Below are positions 1-10,674 of a stretch of DNA of 64,000 nucleotides, in pieces; the first letter of the stretch is position 1, and each line of letters starts with the position of its first letter. The notes below the pieces were generated by a model, which was given only the letters and a program-made list of their open reading frames with translations, did no database searches and was not told where the DNA came from. The stretch comes from Raphanus sativus. Its lineage: Eukaryota > Streptophyta > Magnoliopsida > Brassicales > Brassicaceae. The stretch covers positions 11,406,668 to 11,470,667 of the forward strand of contig NC_079519.1 in assembly GCF_000801105.2 (NCBI RefSeq). Reading direction: 5' to 3'. The position numbers and the translations under genes are program-made.

Positions 1-3000
1 GATTATGGTGTAGGTACTGAGCAGATGGTACATGATCATTATAGAGGGGAAGAACCAAATCCCGAATCTAGGAGATTTTTTGACATGTTGGATGCAGGAA
101 AACAACCTTTGTATCAAAATTGTAGAGATGGTCATTCAGCCTTATCATCTGCAACTAGATTAATGGGTATTAAGACAGACTATAATTTGGCTGAAGAATG
201 TATGGATGCGATTACTGATTTTGTCAAAGGCATTCTACCTGAGGATAATGTTGCACCGGGTTCATACTACGAAGTTCAGAAACTGGTTGCCGGTCTTCAA
301 CTACCGTACGAAGTGATAGATGTATGTATTGACAACTGCATGATCTACTGGAGAGCGGATGAGACACGGAATGAATGCAAATTTTGTGGGAAACCTCGTT
401 TCCAGGAGACGAGGGGAAGAGTTCCGATCCCGTTCAAAAGAATGTGGTATTTGCCATTGACGGAAAGATTGAAGAGGTTGTATCAGTGTGAGCGCACAGC
501 AAAAGCAATGAGATGGCATGCAGAGCATTCCACAAATGGTGAGATTAGACATCCTTCAGATGCGAAGGCTTGGAAACATTTCCAGTCAATATATCCAGAA
601 TTTGCAGAAGAGAGAAGAAATGTTTATCTTGGATTATCTACTGATGGTTTCAGCCCATTTGGAAAGCATGGAAGACAGTATTCTCTTTGGCCAGTTATTG
701 TGACACCGTACAACCTACCGCCGAGCTTGTGCATGCGACGAGAGTTTTTGTTCCTCTCAATTCTCGTCCCCGGGCCAGAGCATCCTAAAAGATCACTAGA
801 TGTGTTTCTTCAACCACTGATATATGAGTTGCAACAACTATGGGCGCATGGTTTTGAGACATACGATGTTTCGTGCAAAGAAAACTTTCATATGCGGGCA
901 GTACTTATGTGGACAATAAGTGACTTTCCAGCATATGGTATGTTATCTGGATGGACAACACATGGGAGACTATCATGTCCATATTGTCAAGATGACACAG
1001 CTGCTTTCCAACTAAAGAACGGAAGGAAAACGTGTTGGTTTGACTGTCACAGGCGATTTCTACCACCTGATCATCCATACCGCAGGAGTAGGAATGCATT
1101 TACGAAGAACAAGCAGGTGTTTGATGGTCCACCTGTGGAAGTTAGTGGGGAAGATTTGTTGAAGCAGTTTAGGTATTTTGATGCAGAAAGGACGCCAGAT
1201 GTAGGTGGACATGAAAACATTCGAGTCAGTGCGGTTGGAGAGCTACATAACTGGCACAAAAAGAGTATTTTCTGGGATCTGCCATATTGGGAAAGTCATC
1301 TATTGCGGCATAATTTAGATGTCATGCATATTGAGAAGAACTTCTTCGACAATCTGATGAACACAGTCTTTAACATCCAAGGTAAAACGAAGGATAACTT
1401 GAAGTCAAGGTTGGATTTAGTCGATATCTGTGATCGTCCTGAACTTCATGTGGATGAGAATGGTACGGCCCCTTTTCCCATTTATCGTCTGGATGGTGCT
1501 AGAAAAGAAGAGTTCTTTGATTGGATTACAGATAAAGTGAAATTTCCTGACGGATATGCATCAAATTTGGGGAATTGCGTTGATAGAAGCGAAGGAAAGT
1601 TTACTGGCTTGAAGAGTCATGATTGTCATGTAATTATGCAGCGCCTCCTTCCGTTTGCTTTTTCAGCATTATTGCCACGTAATGTTCATGAAGCAATTGC
1701 AGGTATCTTATATTTTTACAATTTAATTTATTTTTATATTTAACAATTATGCTTATATAAACTAATACTTATGAAAATTATGTCTTTTATCTATGTAGGG
1801 ATAAGTGTTTTCTTCCGCGATTTATGCAGCAGAGTAGTGACTGAAGAGGGTATTAATAATTTGAAGACAAACGCACCAGTCAGCATGTGCAACCTCGAGA
1901 AGATATTTCCTCCATCATTCTTTGATGTTATGGAACATCTTGTTATTCATCTCGCAAGAGAATTGGAACTTGGTGGTCCTGTGCAGTACAGATGGATGTA
2001 TATTTTTGAGCGTTATATGCATCATCTGAAGAAGATGGTCAAAAATTTAAGCCGGGTGGAAGGATCTATAGTGGCACAGGTGATCAATGAAGAAACTGCA
2101 ATCTTTGCTGAAAATTATTTTCCACCAGAAGTGCATACAAAACATCGAAGACCTTCTCGGCACAATGACAGAGGAGAGAGAGCAACATATCATGTTACTG
2201 TCCCAAGCATGTTCAAGGAAATAGGACGACTTAGTGGAACATTCACGAAGCGGAGACTTACGGACACTGAGCACGCTCATTTGCAAACATATTTGCTCAC
2301 CAACTGTGAAGATGTTCTACAATATGAGAGGTAAAAATATTTATTCATTTACATTGTTTTTTTTTAATATTCAATAAATTTATTTCATATTGATATAATA
2401 TTTTTGTATATAGTGTATATATGGCGGAGTTGCGTATGACTCACAGGCATGCAACAGAACATGAGCTTCAACAACTTAGAGATAATGGATTTGCTGCGTG
2501 GCTTCGTAGTTATGTGAGTCATATAAACAAATGAGTAGTTTAATTTTAATATAAACAAATTAACTTTTCACTCATATATGTTTTTAATTTATAGGTGAAT
2601 GATGGTTTGGCCAGAGGTTTTGTGTTCGATGATTGGATACGCGAATTTGTGCAGGGACCAAACTATGTGGTCAAATCATATCCAAAATTCTGTACGCGAG
2701 GATATGCATTCACAAAGAAAGGTCATTCTAAGACAACATATGATGCTGGTGTTTCATCTTCTTCCGGTGACGATGTCTACTACGGCAACATAAAAGAAAT
2801 ATTAGAAATCCAATTTCCTGGAATGGTTGGATTGCGTTGTGTAGTATTCTATTGTGATTGGTATGACACCACCCCAGATAGAGGAGTGAAGATTGATGCG
2901 TTTGGTGTTATATCGGTTCATTCGCGGCGGAAACTTCAATATTATGATCCCTTCATTCTTGGTTCGCAAGCTGATCAGGTATGTCAATATATTCATAATT

Positions 3001-3334
3001 TTTTACCAATATCATTAATTAATGTTATATATTCTACTAATACTTGTAAAATTGATATGTATAGGTGTGCTACATCAGTTACCCTCGGGTGACGTACAGA
3101 GACGATCCATGGGTCACAGTAACGCAAATCAACCCAAGAGGACGATTGAATGGAAGTTCTGATGATGATGAACCATTGCAACCAGAGTCTACCAGCAACG
3201 CCCAGGCAGTTGAAGATTTGGCAGATGTTGAATTCGTTGAGAATTTTACTGAGTTTGGACTTGATGCTGTTGTACATTCGGAGCCAGAAGCTGAGGTTGG
3301 GGAGTTTGATGAAGATTCAGAAGATTCGGATTAG
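1..3334 (+). CDS. TNP2-type CACTA transposase (5' end outside window)
   Basis: This is the catalytic transposase of a CACTA element. Five exons join in phase: 1-1702, 1799-2330, 2414-2513, 2595-2978 and 3065-3334, all with GT-AG introns, giving 995 residues to the TAG stop. The frame is already open at base 1, so the ATG at 25 is probably internal. Counting from base 1, a Transposase_21 (tnp2) core includes GWTTHGRLSCPYC and NLDVMHIEKNFFDN near residue 440. A DUF4218-like region follows (exon 2, KTNAPVSMCNLEKIFPPSFF), then a DUF4216-like region (exons 4-5, FYCDWYDTTPDRGVKID). The acidic C-terminus is typical. Domain names come from recognition, not a search. No frameshift or premature stop is seen, so it may be functional. 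Confidence 0.92.
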
Positions 3335-3361
3335 GTTTTTTTTTTTTTTTTTTCTCGGTCC

Positions 3362-3453
3362 GTCGGAATTCCGTCGGCATATACCGACGGATTACCGACG
3401 AACAAGGCCAGTTCGTCGGTAATCCGTCGGTATTATGCCGACGGAATTCCGAC
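3362..3453. repeat. CACTA internal hairpin 1
   Basis: A near-perfect inverted repeat with arms of about 42 bases built from GTCGGAATTCC and ACCGACGAAC words. The loop is about 7 bases (AAGGCCA) and there is one indel between the arms. It starts 28 bases after the transposase stop codon, so it would fall in that gene's 3' UTR. Confidence 0.9.
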
Positions 3454-3484
3454 GACATAGGGTTTCATTGATGTTTGTATACTT

Positions 3485-3577
3485 CCTCGGTAATTCGTCG
3501 GTATATTCCGACGACATACCGACGAACTGGTCTAGTTCGTCGGTAATTCGTCGGAATATACCGACGGAATACCGAGG
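3485..3577. repeat. CACTA internal hairpin 2
   Basis: A second imperfect palindrome of about 93 bases, made of the same TCGTCGGTA/TACCGACGA words. Arms run from CCTCGG to CCGAGG around a TCTA loop. It lies 31 bases after hairpin 1. Confidence 0.88.
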
Positions 3578-4110
3578 ACATGTGTTTCAAAACAATTTCA
3601 AACATAAAAATCTATAAATTTTGATGCCAAAACTACGAAAATAACACATAATAAGTGCTTAGTATAGTATTAGATCGCAACCATTCAAATATAACAACTC
3701 ATAAAATAAGTGTTTATGCATATCAATGTTTTTATAACATCTCATCTTAACACTCATATACTTATACAATCATATTCATCTAATCTTACTTCAAAAAATG
3801 TTATTGTGTAAAATTGTGTTATAAAAACATTTTTATTGTTAAATATTTATGCAAATACTATATATATTATCAAAGATTAGGATTTTACATTTAGAAACTT
3901 GTAATCAACCCCTAAACACTATGTCGTCGGAATTCCCTCGGTAAAGTTCGTCAGTATTCCGTCGGAATATACTGACGAACCCGTGTCCGTCGGAATTTTT
4001 GTTCACCCGGGAAAACCAAACCGCGTGAAAATTTTCGCGCACCGCCAATTGGTTTATATTTAATGATTCCGACGGAATACTGACGAACCCGTGTCCGTCG
4101 GAATCATCAA
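3578..4110. repeat. Inter-genic spacer of the CACTA element with further subterminal-type motifs
   Basis: 3590-3910 is AT-rich with no visible gene. At 3920-4110 the GTCGGAATTCC / TTCGTCAGTATTCC / ACTGACGAACCCGTGTCC words return, including a repeated ACTGACGAACCCGTGTCCGT at about 3968 and 4080. This cluster lies just upstream of the second gene's pyrimidine-rich leader, where it could serve as promoter-proximal protein-binding sites. That role is inference. Confidence 0.7.
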
Positions 4111-4269
4111 ATATAATTACCCTTCTTCTTCCTTCTTCGTTATTTCCGCCTCTCTCTCTATCCTCTCCGCCGTTTCTCTCTCTTTCAAGGCGATTCCGGC
4201 GGTTTTCGAGCTCCCATCCCCGGCGATTCCTCTACCCACGCTCATATCTCTTCCCCCAAACCCGAAATC

Positions 4270-4699
4270 ATGTAAGAATCATCCTAACCTTTGTTTATTT
4301 CAATTTTTTAGGGTTTTGGATGTTAGATCTCCGATTTGAGGTTGTTTGATTGAATGTTTTAGGATTGAATGGATTGTTTAGGATATATAAGTTAGGATTG
4401 TTGTTTGAATTGTTGTTTTAATTTTTTTTCTGGAATTATTTGGTGTTTTTGTTAAAATTCAAAACGTTTTACTATTTTTAAAACGTTTTTTGATTTTTAA
4501 AAACGTTTTTTCAAGTTTACAGTTTAAACTATGTATTATTTAAAACGTTTTAATTTTTTTATGATTTTTAGAAACGTTTTTTGATTTTTAAAAACGTTTT
4601 TTGATTTTTAAAAACATTTTTGATTTTTAAAAACATTTTACGATTTTTAAAAATATTTAACAACCTTTTTCAATATTTATAAAAAAAATTATATTTTTA

Positions 4700-4730
<31 letters not shown>

Positions 4731-6227
4731 CATTTTTTATGTAAAAATCATTTTAATTAATTTGATGTATTAATTTTTTTAGGTCCGAGGAATCACCCCG
4801 CCCCGCAGCCCGTCGACGTAGTTCGGTGAGCTCTTCCCGTGCATCGGGATCGTCTCACGAACAAAACTCGTTTCCCGCATATATTCCCGCTCCACCTCCC
4901 GCTCCTGCTCAACAGAATCCGGGGGTCATGCCAGTTGAACTATTGGTTCAACAACCGGGTCGAGAGCATCTCCCGGTTCTCCATCCCACCCCACGACGAG
5001 GACATAGCACTTGGTTAGTATTTTTTTTATTTGTAGCATTATGTTTTTTTTCCATTAATTAACTTGCTAACTTGTATTTTTTTAAAGGTTCACCAAGTCG
5101 AGTAATGGCATTAGCAGGAGCATCAACCAGATGATGTATTCCATGCTCCAAATTGGATATACGAAGTGGAGTGAGATCCCTCAAGAAGACCAAGAGTTGT
5201 GGTTTCGTCAATTTGCGGTACTAACTCTTCATTTTTTAAAATTATTTACATTTTTTTAATATATCTACTTATTAAAATTATGTGTGTTTTGTAGCAAGAG
5301 TTCAACTGGCACCCCGATCACACGGAAACAGTCCGTATTAGATTCAAAGCTAAGGCCATGGACTCTTATACAAAGCAGGTGAACGCGTGGAAGAAAGTTT
5401 GGCAGAAGAACAAGAGGCCACGGAACATCAACGGGAGGGTGTTCGAGCAGTTGATAGTTCATTGGCAGAAGGACGAAACTGCAGAGACGTCTTCTAGGAA
5501 CTCTAAGAACCGGAAGAGCGATCGTGGCGGGAAAGGTATGTATGTGCACAACCTCGGGGCTTGCTCTATGTCTACTAAGGAAGATGAACTTGTAAGTTTT
5601 TTTTTATTATTTATCTTTATGTTTATTTATATAAATATTTTTTATATTCCTTGGCTAATAATGGCGGTTTTTTAGATCGAAGCAAATGACGGTAATCCCG
5701 TTGATCGACTCCAACTCATTAAGGTGGCTCACACTAACAAGAAGACGGGTCAAATTCAGGACCTCTTGATCAAAGATGTCGTTGATTTGGTGGAAACTGA
5801 AATAGCATCTCAATCTCAGCCTCTCTCTGATGACGGCGATTCAGTGGGAGCTTCAACCACCTTGTCCCGATTGCAAATAAATGAGATGGTTGAAAAGGTA
5901 ATTTTTTTTATCAATATATTCATTTTATAATGTAGTTTACTAACTTAAAATATTTTGTAGGCTGTTCCTAAAAGGAAAGGAGGCTTTTTAGTTGGATTGG
6001 CCCGCCGTGCTTCTTCGTATCCGGCATCTTCTTCGCAGGTTCCGTATGCCGATCCCATGATTCTCGAGGAGCTACATGACAAAGGTGAACGGATTGTGGC
6101 ATTGGAGGAGCAGAACGCCACTATCCAAGCTGAGAATGCCACTATCCTTGCTGAGTTGGCATCCCAAAAGAAGACCAACGCCGAGATAATGGAGAAGCTA
6201 AACCGTTTATTTGCTTCGAGTTCTTAG
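4270..6227 (+). CDS. Transposase_24-like (Ptta/En/Spm) CACTA protein
   Basis: This is the second CACTA gene, of the class thought to encode the element's DNA-binding accessory protein. Coding exons are 4270-4271, 4783-5013, 5088-5217, 5295-5591, 5676-5897 and 5961-6227, giving 382 residues. The start codon is split: AT ends exon 1 at a GTAAGA donor (4272) and G opens exon 2. This gives MSEESPRPAARRRS in frame with everything downstream. The N-terminus is Ser/Pro-rich. The middle (YTKWSEIPQEDQELWFRQF, FNWHPDHTETVR) matches the plant Transposase_24 family. The C-terminus is a coiled coil with NATIQAENATILAELA. Exon 1 is otherwise a CT-rich leader from about 4110. Intron 1 is AT-rich and ends in a (TA)n run. 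No disabling lesion is seen. A translation start downstream in exon 2 is the alternative if the intron-1 donor is not used. Confidence 0.86.
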
Positions 6228-6413
6228 TTTTTTTCTGAATTTTAAAACTTTCTGAATGTTTTTTTTAATATTTCGGTTTGTATGAATTTAAATTCTATAA
6301 TATTATTAGTTTTCAATTTCAGATTTATTTTAATTAAATTTATAAAATTGCAAAATTTAATTCTATAATAAAAAATATTTAAAAATGCAAAATATAATTA
6401 TTTATTAAAAATT

Positions 6414-6662
6414 GGAAATACTGACGAACCATGTCCCTCGGAAAATACTGACGAATTGCGGTCCTCGGAAAATACCGACGAACCATGTCCCTCGGAAAAT
6501 ACTGACGAACAAGGTCGTCGGTATTTATCGAGGACAAGGTTCGTCGGTATTTTCCGACGAACCCAGTTCGTCAGTATTTTCCGAGGGACATGGTTCGTCG
6601 GTATTTCTCGACAAACCAACGTTCGTCAGTATTTTCCGAGGGACTTGGTTCGTCAGTATTTC
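6414..6662. repeat. Long imperfect palindrome in the CACTA right subterminal region
   Basis: Multiple copies of ACCATGTCCCTCGGAAAATA and its complement (TATTTTCCGAGGGACATGGT) are arranged as two arms of about 115-120 bases around 6515-6540. Single-base differences separate the copies. Shorter TTCGTCAG/CTGACGAA words continue to about 6890. It is typical of the transposase-binding subterminal region. Confidence 0.85.
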
Positions 6663-6892
6663 CAATTTTCCGATGACCACTGTTGTCGGAGCTGTTATCG
6701 GAATGTGGTCAGAAGTTCGTCAGAATAAAGTTTCTCGGTATTCGTCAGAAATTCGTCGGTGTGGCTGACGAAATTCCGACGAAATTCGAAATTCCGACGA
6801 AATGATACCGACGGACAGTTTCGTCAGATATTCGTCAAAATATGTCTATTCCGACGATATTCTGACGAATTCGTCCGTCAGTATCCGCCTGC

Positions 6893-6904
6893 TTTCTTGT
6901 AGTG
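6893..6904 (+). repeat. Right terminal inverted repeat of the CACTA element
   Basis: TTTCTTGTAGTG, the exact reverse complement of the canonical CACTACAAGAAA terminus. It sits at the outer edge of the subterminal repeat field. Confidence 0.93.
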
Positions 6905-7152
6905 ATCCGTTAATTTTTCCAAAGGTTCGAAATCAGTGTTTACTGACCCTGCCCGTGCTTTGGCCTCACTTGTACGGTATCACAAATCACTTTCCGATAG
7001 GTCACCCATAATTTCACTATTCCGGCCAAAGCACACTTAACTTTAGATTTCTAAACGGATGTGTGACAGATAAGGTAAGTCGACTTTGGTGACATATGTA
7101 GCTAAATTAATCCTTTTAAGTCTTTCCATATATTACAACTCGGGATGTTACA
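6905..7152 (-). mobile_element. Cassandra-like TRIM LTR fragment with 5S rRNA-derived region
   Basis: Read on the minus strand, the segment starts TGTAACATCCCGAG at 7152, a typical LTR 5' end, and runs to the CACTA insertion point at 6904/6905. Within it, about 6999-7053 (minus) resembles the internal promoter half of plant 5S rRNA: AAGTGTGCTTTGGC compares with the A-box-containing AAGCGTGCTTGGGC, and ATGGGTGACCT is identical to the 5S C-box core. Cassandra elements are terminal-repeat retrotransposons in miniature that carry 5S sequence in their LTRs. The other part of the element should lie beyond the CACTA left end. Confidence 0.75.
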
Positions 7153-8706
7153 AAAATATTAAGCAATGTTTTGGTAGAAATTGGCTTGCATGAAATACTA
7201 CTCATATGATTGACATAATTCCCGCACAGGTTTGCAAACCCTTAGTCGACGGAAAGCCTAAGCCTCCCAACCATCCCCGGAAGAGGGAAACAAGGAATTT
7301 CAAAAGATGTTAACCTCTACTCCTACCGGAAAGCTTCAAATGTGCCAACTGGGACACAAAGATCTTAAGAAGTCATACTTTTTCGGTTTGACTACAAAAA
7401 TAATGTGAACCAGAGAAAAAACTAGGTGTGGTGAGAACCACATCTTAACGTCGTACTCCTAACCCTGAATGTTAGACTAAGGATCAGCCAACTATTATGA
7501 TCCAAATTACCCAATAGTGGTTCTTAGATGGCCAATCCAAACAAGAACCACCGTTCGTGAACCAACCCTCAAATGATCATAGAAGTTTTGAGTAAAACTA
7601 CTTCGCGCTAAAATCAAGAATCGGAACTAAAGGGCAAGTCATAGACGGCCCCACCATTAGCCTGAGACCAGCAGCGGCACACAAATACCACATCAGACAC
7701 AACTACTACACAACAACCTTCATTATTACGACCGCGTGTCCGGAGCAACCTCTGAAGCCCAACTTGACTAGAGAAGAGAGAAGGTCTCACGCTACTCGAC
7801 ACTGAAAAATCTAAACCACACACGTCGCCGAAATACTCCCTACCAACCCGAAACCTGACACTAAGCCGCCAGATCTGAAGATAGGAGATACCCATGCACG
7901 CTCACACCGACGTAGAAGGAATAGATCTAGAAGGAGAAAACCTTGACCACTTCTCTATGTGGCTCTAAAATTCAATTTCTCGACAGCGTACAAGATCTGA
8001 CTTCGTCACGATACAAAATCTCCGTCTAGAAACTCCCAAAATCCACCGAAAAACATAAGAGAACCAACTAAAAAGGTAGATATAAACTTCATATGCTTAA
8101 CATCATCAACAATGAGAGCCACAAACATATCGAGAGAGGCAGATAAACCGGCGAGTAAGAAAGAGAAAGAAAAAGGATATCGGAACAAGTCTTCGAATGC
8201 GGAGAACTACCGGAATAACCGGATGACAGATAAATAATTTTTTTGGAGAATTTAAGTGAGAAATAGAAACATAGAGAAATTTTTTTCTTAGAGGTCTTAT
8301 TGGCTAAGACTCCACTAAAAATTCTCAACCATTTTCTGTTAATATTTTAGTACAAGTTTGTTTACAATTAAAATTTTCTTTTCCTTTTTATGACTAAACA
8401 AATGAAAGCGTGACATTTATATGTTGAGGTACCTAAAGGATTCTGCAAACATCTCTGCAGACATACCATATTACTCTTTATCTTTTTCTTTTTCTTTTGT
8501 AACCTGCCTTCATCGTCTGTTTTTTCTTTACTTTTAATAAATTAATTATGAAAACTTCATCTTAATCTAAACGATGGAGGTGTTCTTAGAACTATAATTT
8601 GCACTAGATAATGTTTTTAATTAAAATATAGTTTTCCGTTAAAGTTTCAAAATTGATGACGGTGTTCAGGATTAAGTACAAACATAAATGTTAGTGATGA
8701 TAGTGT
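7153..8706. other. Unassigned region, possible decayed transposon leader on the minus strand
   Basis: No protein-coding gene is supported. About 7600-8330, read on the minus strand, has fairly high GC and short open frames (7614-7895, 8006-8188) and looks like a transcribed leader of a decayed retroelement. No domain is recognisable. 8340-8706 is AT-rich and featureless. Confidence 0.35.
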
Positions 8707-8720
8707 AATTAAAGGAACGA

Positions 8721-8970
8721 TGTCTAGAACTTCATGGCCTAATGGTAAGGACGGGCTCCTTCCTGCATCCAGGTTGTGAGTTCGAACCCTGCTGGAAGGA
8801 ACTAAGTCATGATTTCTGGACACCAACACGGATATGGGCCTATGCTTTAGGGCCCATTTGTATATCCGGAGAGAGAGTCTATCCGTGGGCTGCATCTCCT
8901 CTTGGGGATTAGTCTGGGCCCTTCCATAGGTCCGGGATACCCCCAGGTTAATCAAAAAAAAAAAAAAAAA
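8721..8970 (+). mobile_element. tRNA-derived SINE with perfect target duplication
   Basis: The head carries a Pol III A box (TGGCCTAATGG, about 8736) and a B box (GTTCGAACCC, about 8780) about 35 bases further on, then a tRNA-unrelated body and an A(18) tail at 8953-8970. The 14-base duplication AATTAAAGGAACGA flanks it exactly at 8707-8720 and 8971-8984, which is diagnostic of target-primed reverse transcription. It has no coding capacity and depends on LINE machinery. Confidence 0.93.
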
Positions 8971-8984
8971 AATTAAAGGAACGA

Positions 8985-9748
8985 AACTATACGAACATCA
9001 AAGTCAAATATGGTCGAACCAAAAATGAACGGGTGACTAGAGGACATCCTGCAGGTTGTGGGGTTTGCAAACCGACCCCATATATTACTGTTTTAAGTGT
9101 TTACAAGACTACTGGAAGTTATTACGCTTGTATTTGGATCTAAACTCAATAATAAGTCTCGTAATTTTTTTTTTTTTGTAATTTAATGTAGTTTAATTTT
9201 TCTTTGAGATCCAATAAAAAATAAACACACAACTTGATAAATTTAAATTGAAAAAGTTTAAACTCTTACATAAGTATGTTGAACTAAAAGTTCTCTTAAC
9301 ACAGCAAAACACACAACCTCGGGTACCTCTGCCTCCTGCCAACTATATATATAGTTTACTTGTTTTTGCTCGAAACAATAATGTTTCTTCGCGTGATTAA
9401 AATACCCATGCATCAATTTGTTTGTTGGACCGAAGCTAAAATTAATTCCAGAGGATGTATCTATATTGTGAATTTTTAGTGACCAAATATTGATTTATCA
9501 TACGCATAGGCATCCACTAAAAACAATTGAGATAGTTGTTAATATATTTGACGAAAAACTCATATGTTGTTGATATATTGAACGTAAACGAATTTTAAAA
9601 TTATGTAAATAAATAAATTCTGACTGCGTTGTTGATAATGGATGAAAATTTGGTTCTTAAGTCTTGTTTAAGGGTTTTGATCCAAATAACGGATGAATAT
9701 TCATGTATAATTCTTTAAATCTAAATTATTGAAAATGGTTAAAATAAA
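8985..9748. other. AT-rich intergenic sequence
   Basis: No gene, repeat array or element boundary is recognised here. A short homopolymer T run lies at about 9169-9177. Confidence 0.5.
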
Positions 9749-10674
9749 GGGTTTTCTTTTGCAAAAATAGCTCAAAACTCAAAATCAAATACAAAACTAA
9801 CCCATTATTTTTTTTTTTTTTGAAAAAAAAAAAAACTAACCCATGATTTTTTGAAATTTTGTTTTCTTCTATTCATCCTAAAAAATTGGATTATTCACAA
9901 AAATGACATTATTTAAAATCCGAAAAAATGATTTTCTTACTCAATCATCCTAATCTTCTTCTTTTATTTACGACATTGTCATCGATATATCAACGGTCAT
10001 GAACATATAATTTCAAACTCTAAATGCACTTAAATCAACATCTACATCTTTATATTTTTATTTCTTAAACACACAAATAATTTCTCTTTCACTTCCTCTT
10101 TTATTTCATCCCAAAATCCCAATTTTTATTTTATTTTAAAATTTATAAGCTTACTATAGTTACTCAAGTTCTTGGTCAAGAACGAGTAACTAACTTTCAT
10201 TAAGAAAGTGACGTGTACTTGAAGAATCTAAACATGAAACTCATTGGATCTAACAATGATTTTTCAAATTTTTCAGATTTGTTTGATAGAATAATTACAC
10301 GGAAGTCTTCTAAAACGAAAAAACTTAAACGGAAATCTTCTGGTCAATGCAGAGGTTAATTTTGCAATTGACTTTATGTCTGCTTTTTAGAGACAACTTC
10401 TCTGGAAGTCTTCCAATTTTTTTTTGTTAACACAAAATCTTGAAAATACTAGAAAAGGCTTCCAACTTTTCTTTATCGGTAAGTCTTCTAGGATAAAAAT
10501 GTTAGTTTTGCAATTGACTGAATTGTTTCAGAAATCTGACTTATTATCAACTGTCACTGGAAGTCTTCTCACTATCGGTAAAAGTCGTCTCAGGTTATAT
10601 TTGCAATTAAAAAATAAAACTTAAATATTTAATTTTATTTAAACGACTTCTATGTAAATCTTCCGAGAGAAGAC

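Larger units (their letters stand above)
1..6904 (+). mobile_element. CACTA (En/Spm) DNA transposon, right portion
   Basis: The segment holds two forward transposon genes, a TNP2-type transposase and a Transposase_24-like gene. Around and between them are dense subterminal-style motifs (TTCGTCGGTAT, ACCGACGAA and variants), which in CACTA elements bind the element's DNA-binding protein. The right terminus is TTTCTTGTAGTG, the inverse of the CACTACAAGAAA end that names the superfamily. The next three bases, ATC (6905-6907), would be one copy of the 3-bp target duplication. The left end lies outside the window, so completeness cannot be judged. Both genes splice cleanly in frame, so this part may be autonomous. 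Confidence 0.93.

Noticed and set aside
3246..3617. Small frames rich in EFRR/IPTEYR words
   Set aside because: These are translations of the CACTA palindromic motifs, not proteins.
6999..7053. 5S rRNA gene
   Set aside because: Only part of the 5S sequence is present, diverged, and embedded in an LTR. It is better explained by a Cassandra-type TRIM.
7614..8328. Minus-strand frames of 60-93 residues
   Set aside because: No domain, no consistent frame or splice model. They look like fragments of a decayed untranslated leader.
8721..8800. tRNA gene at the A/B boxes
   Set aside because: No foldable acceptor and anticodon arms. The unit ends in poly(A) with a target duplication, so it is a SINE head.
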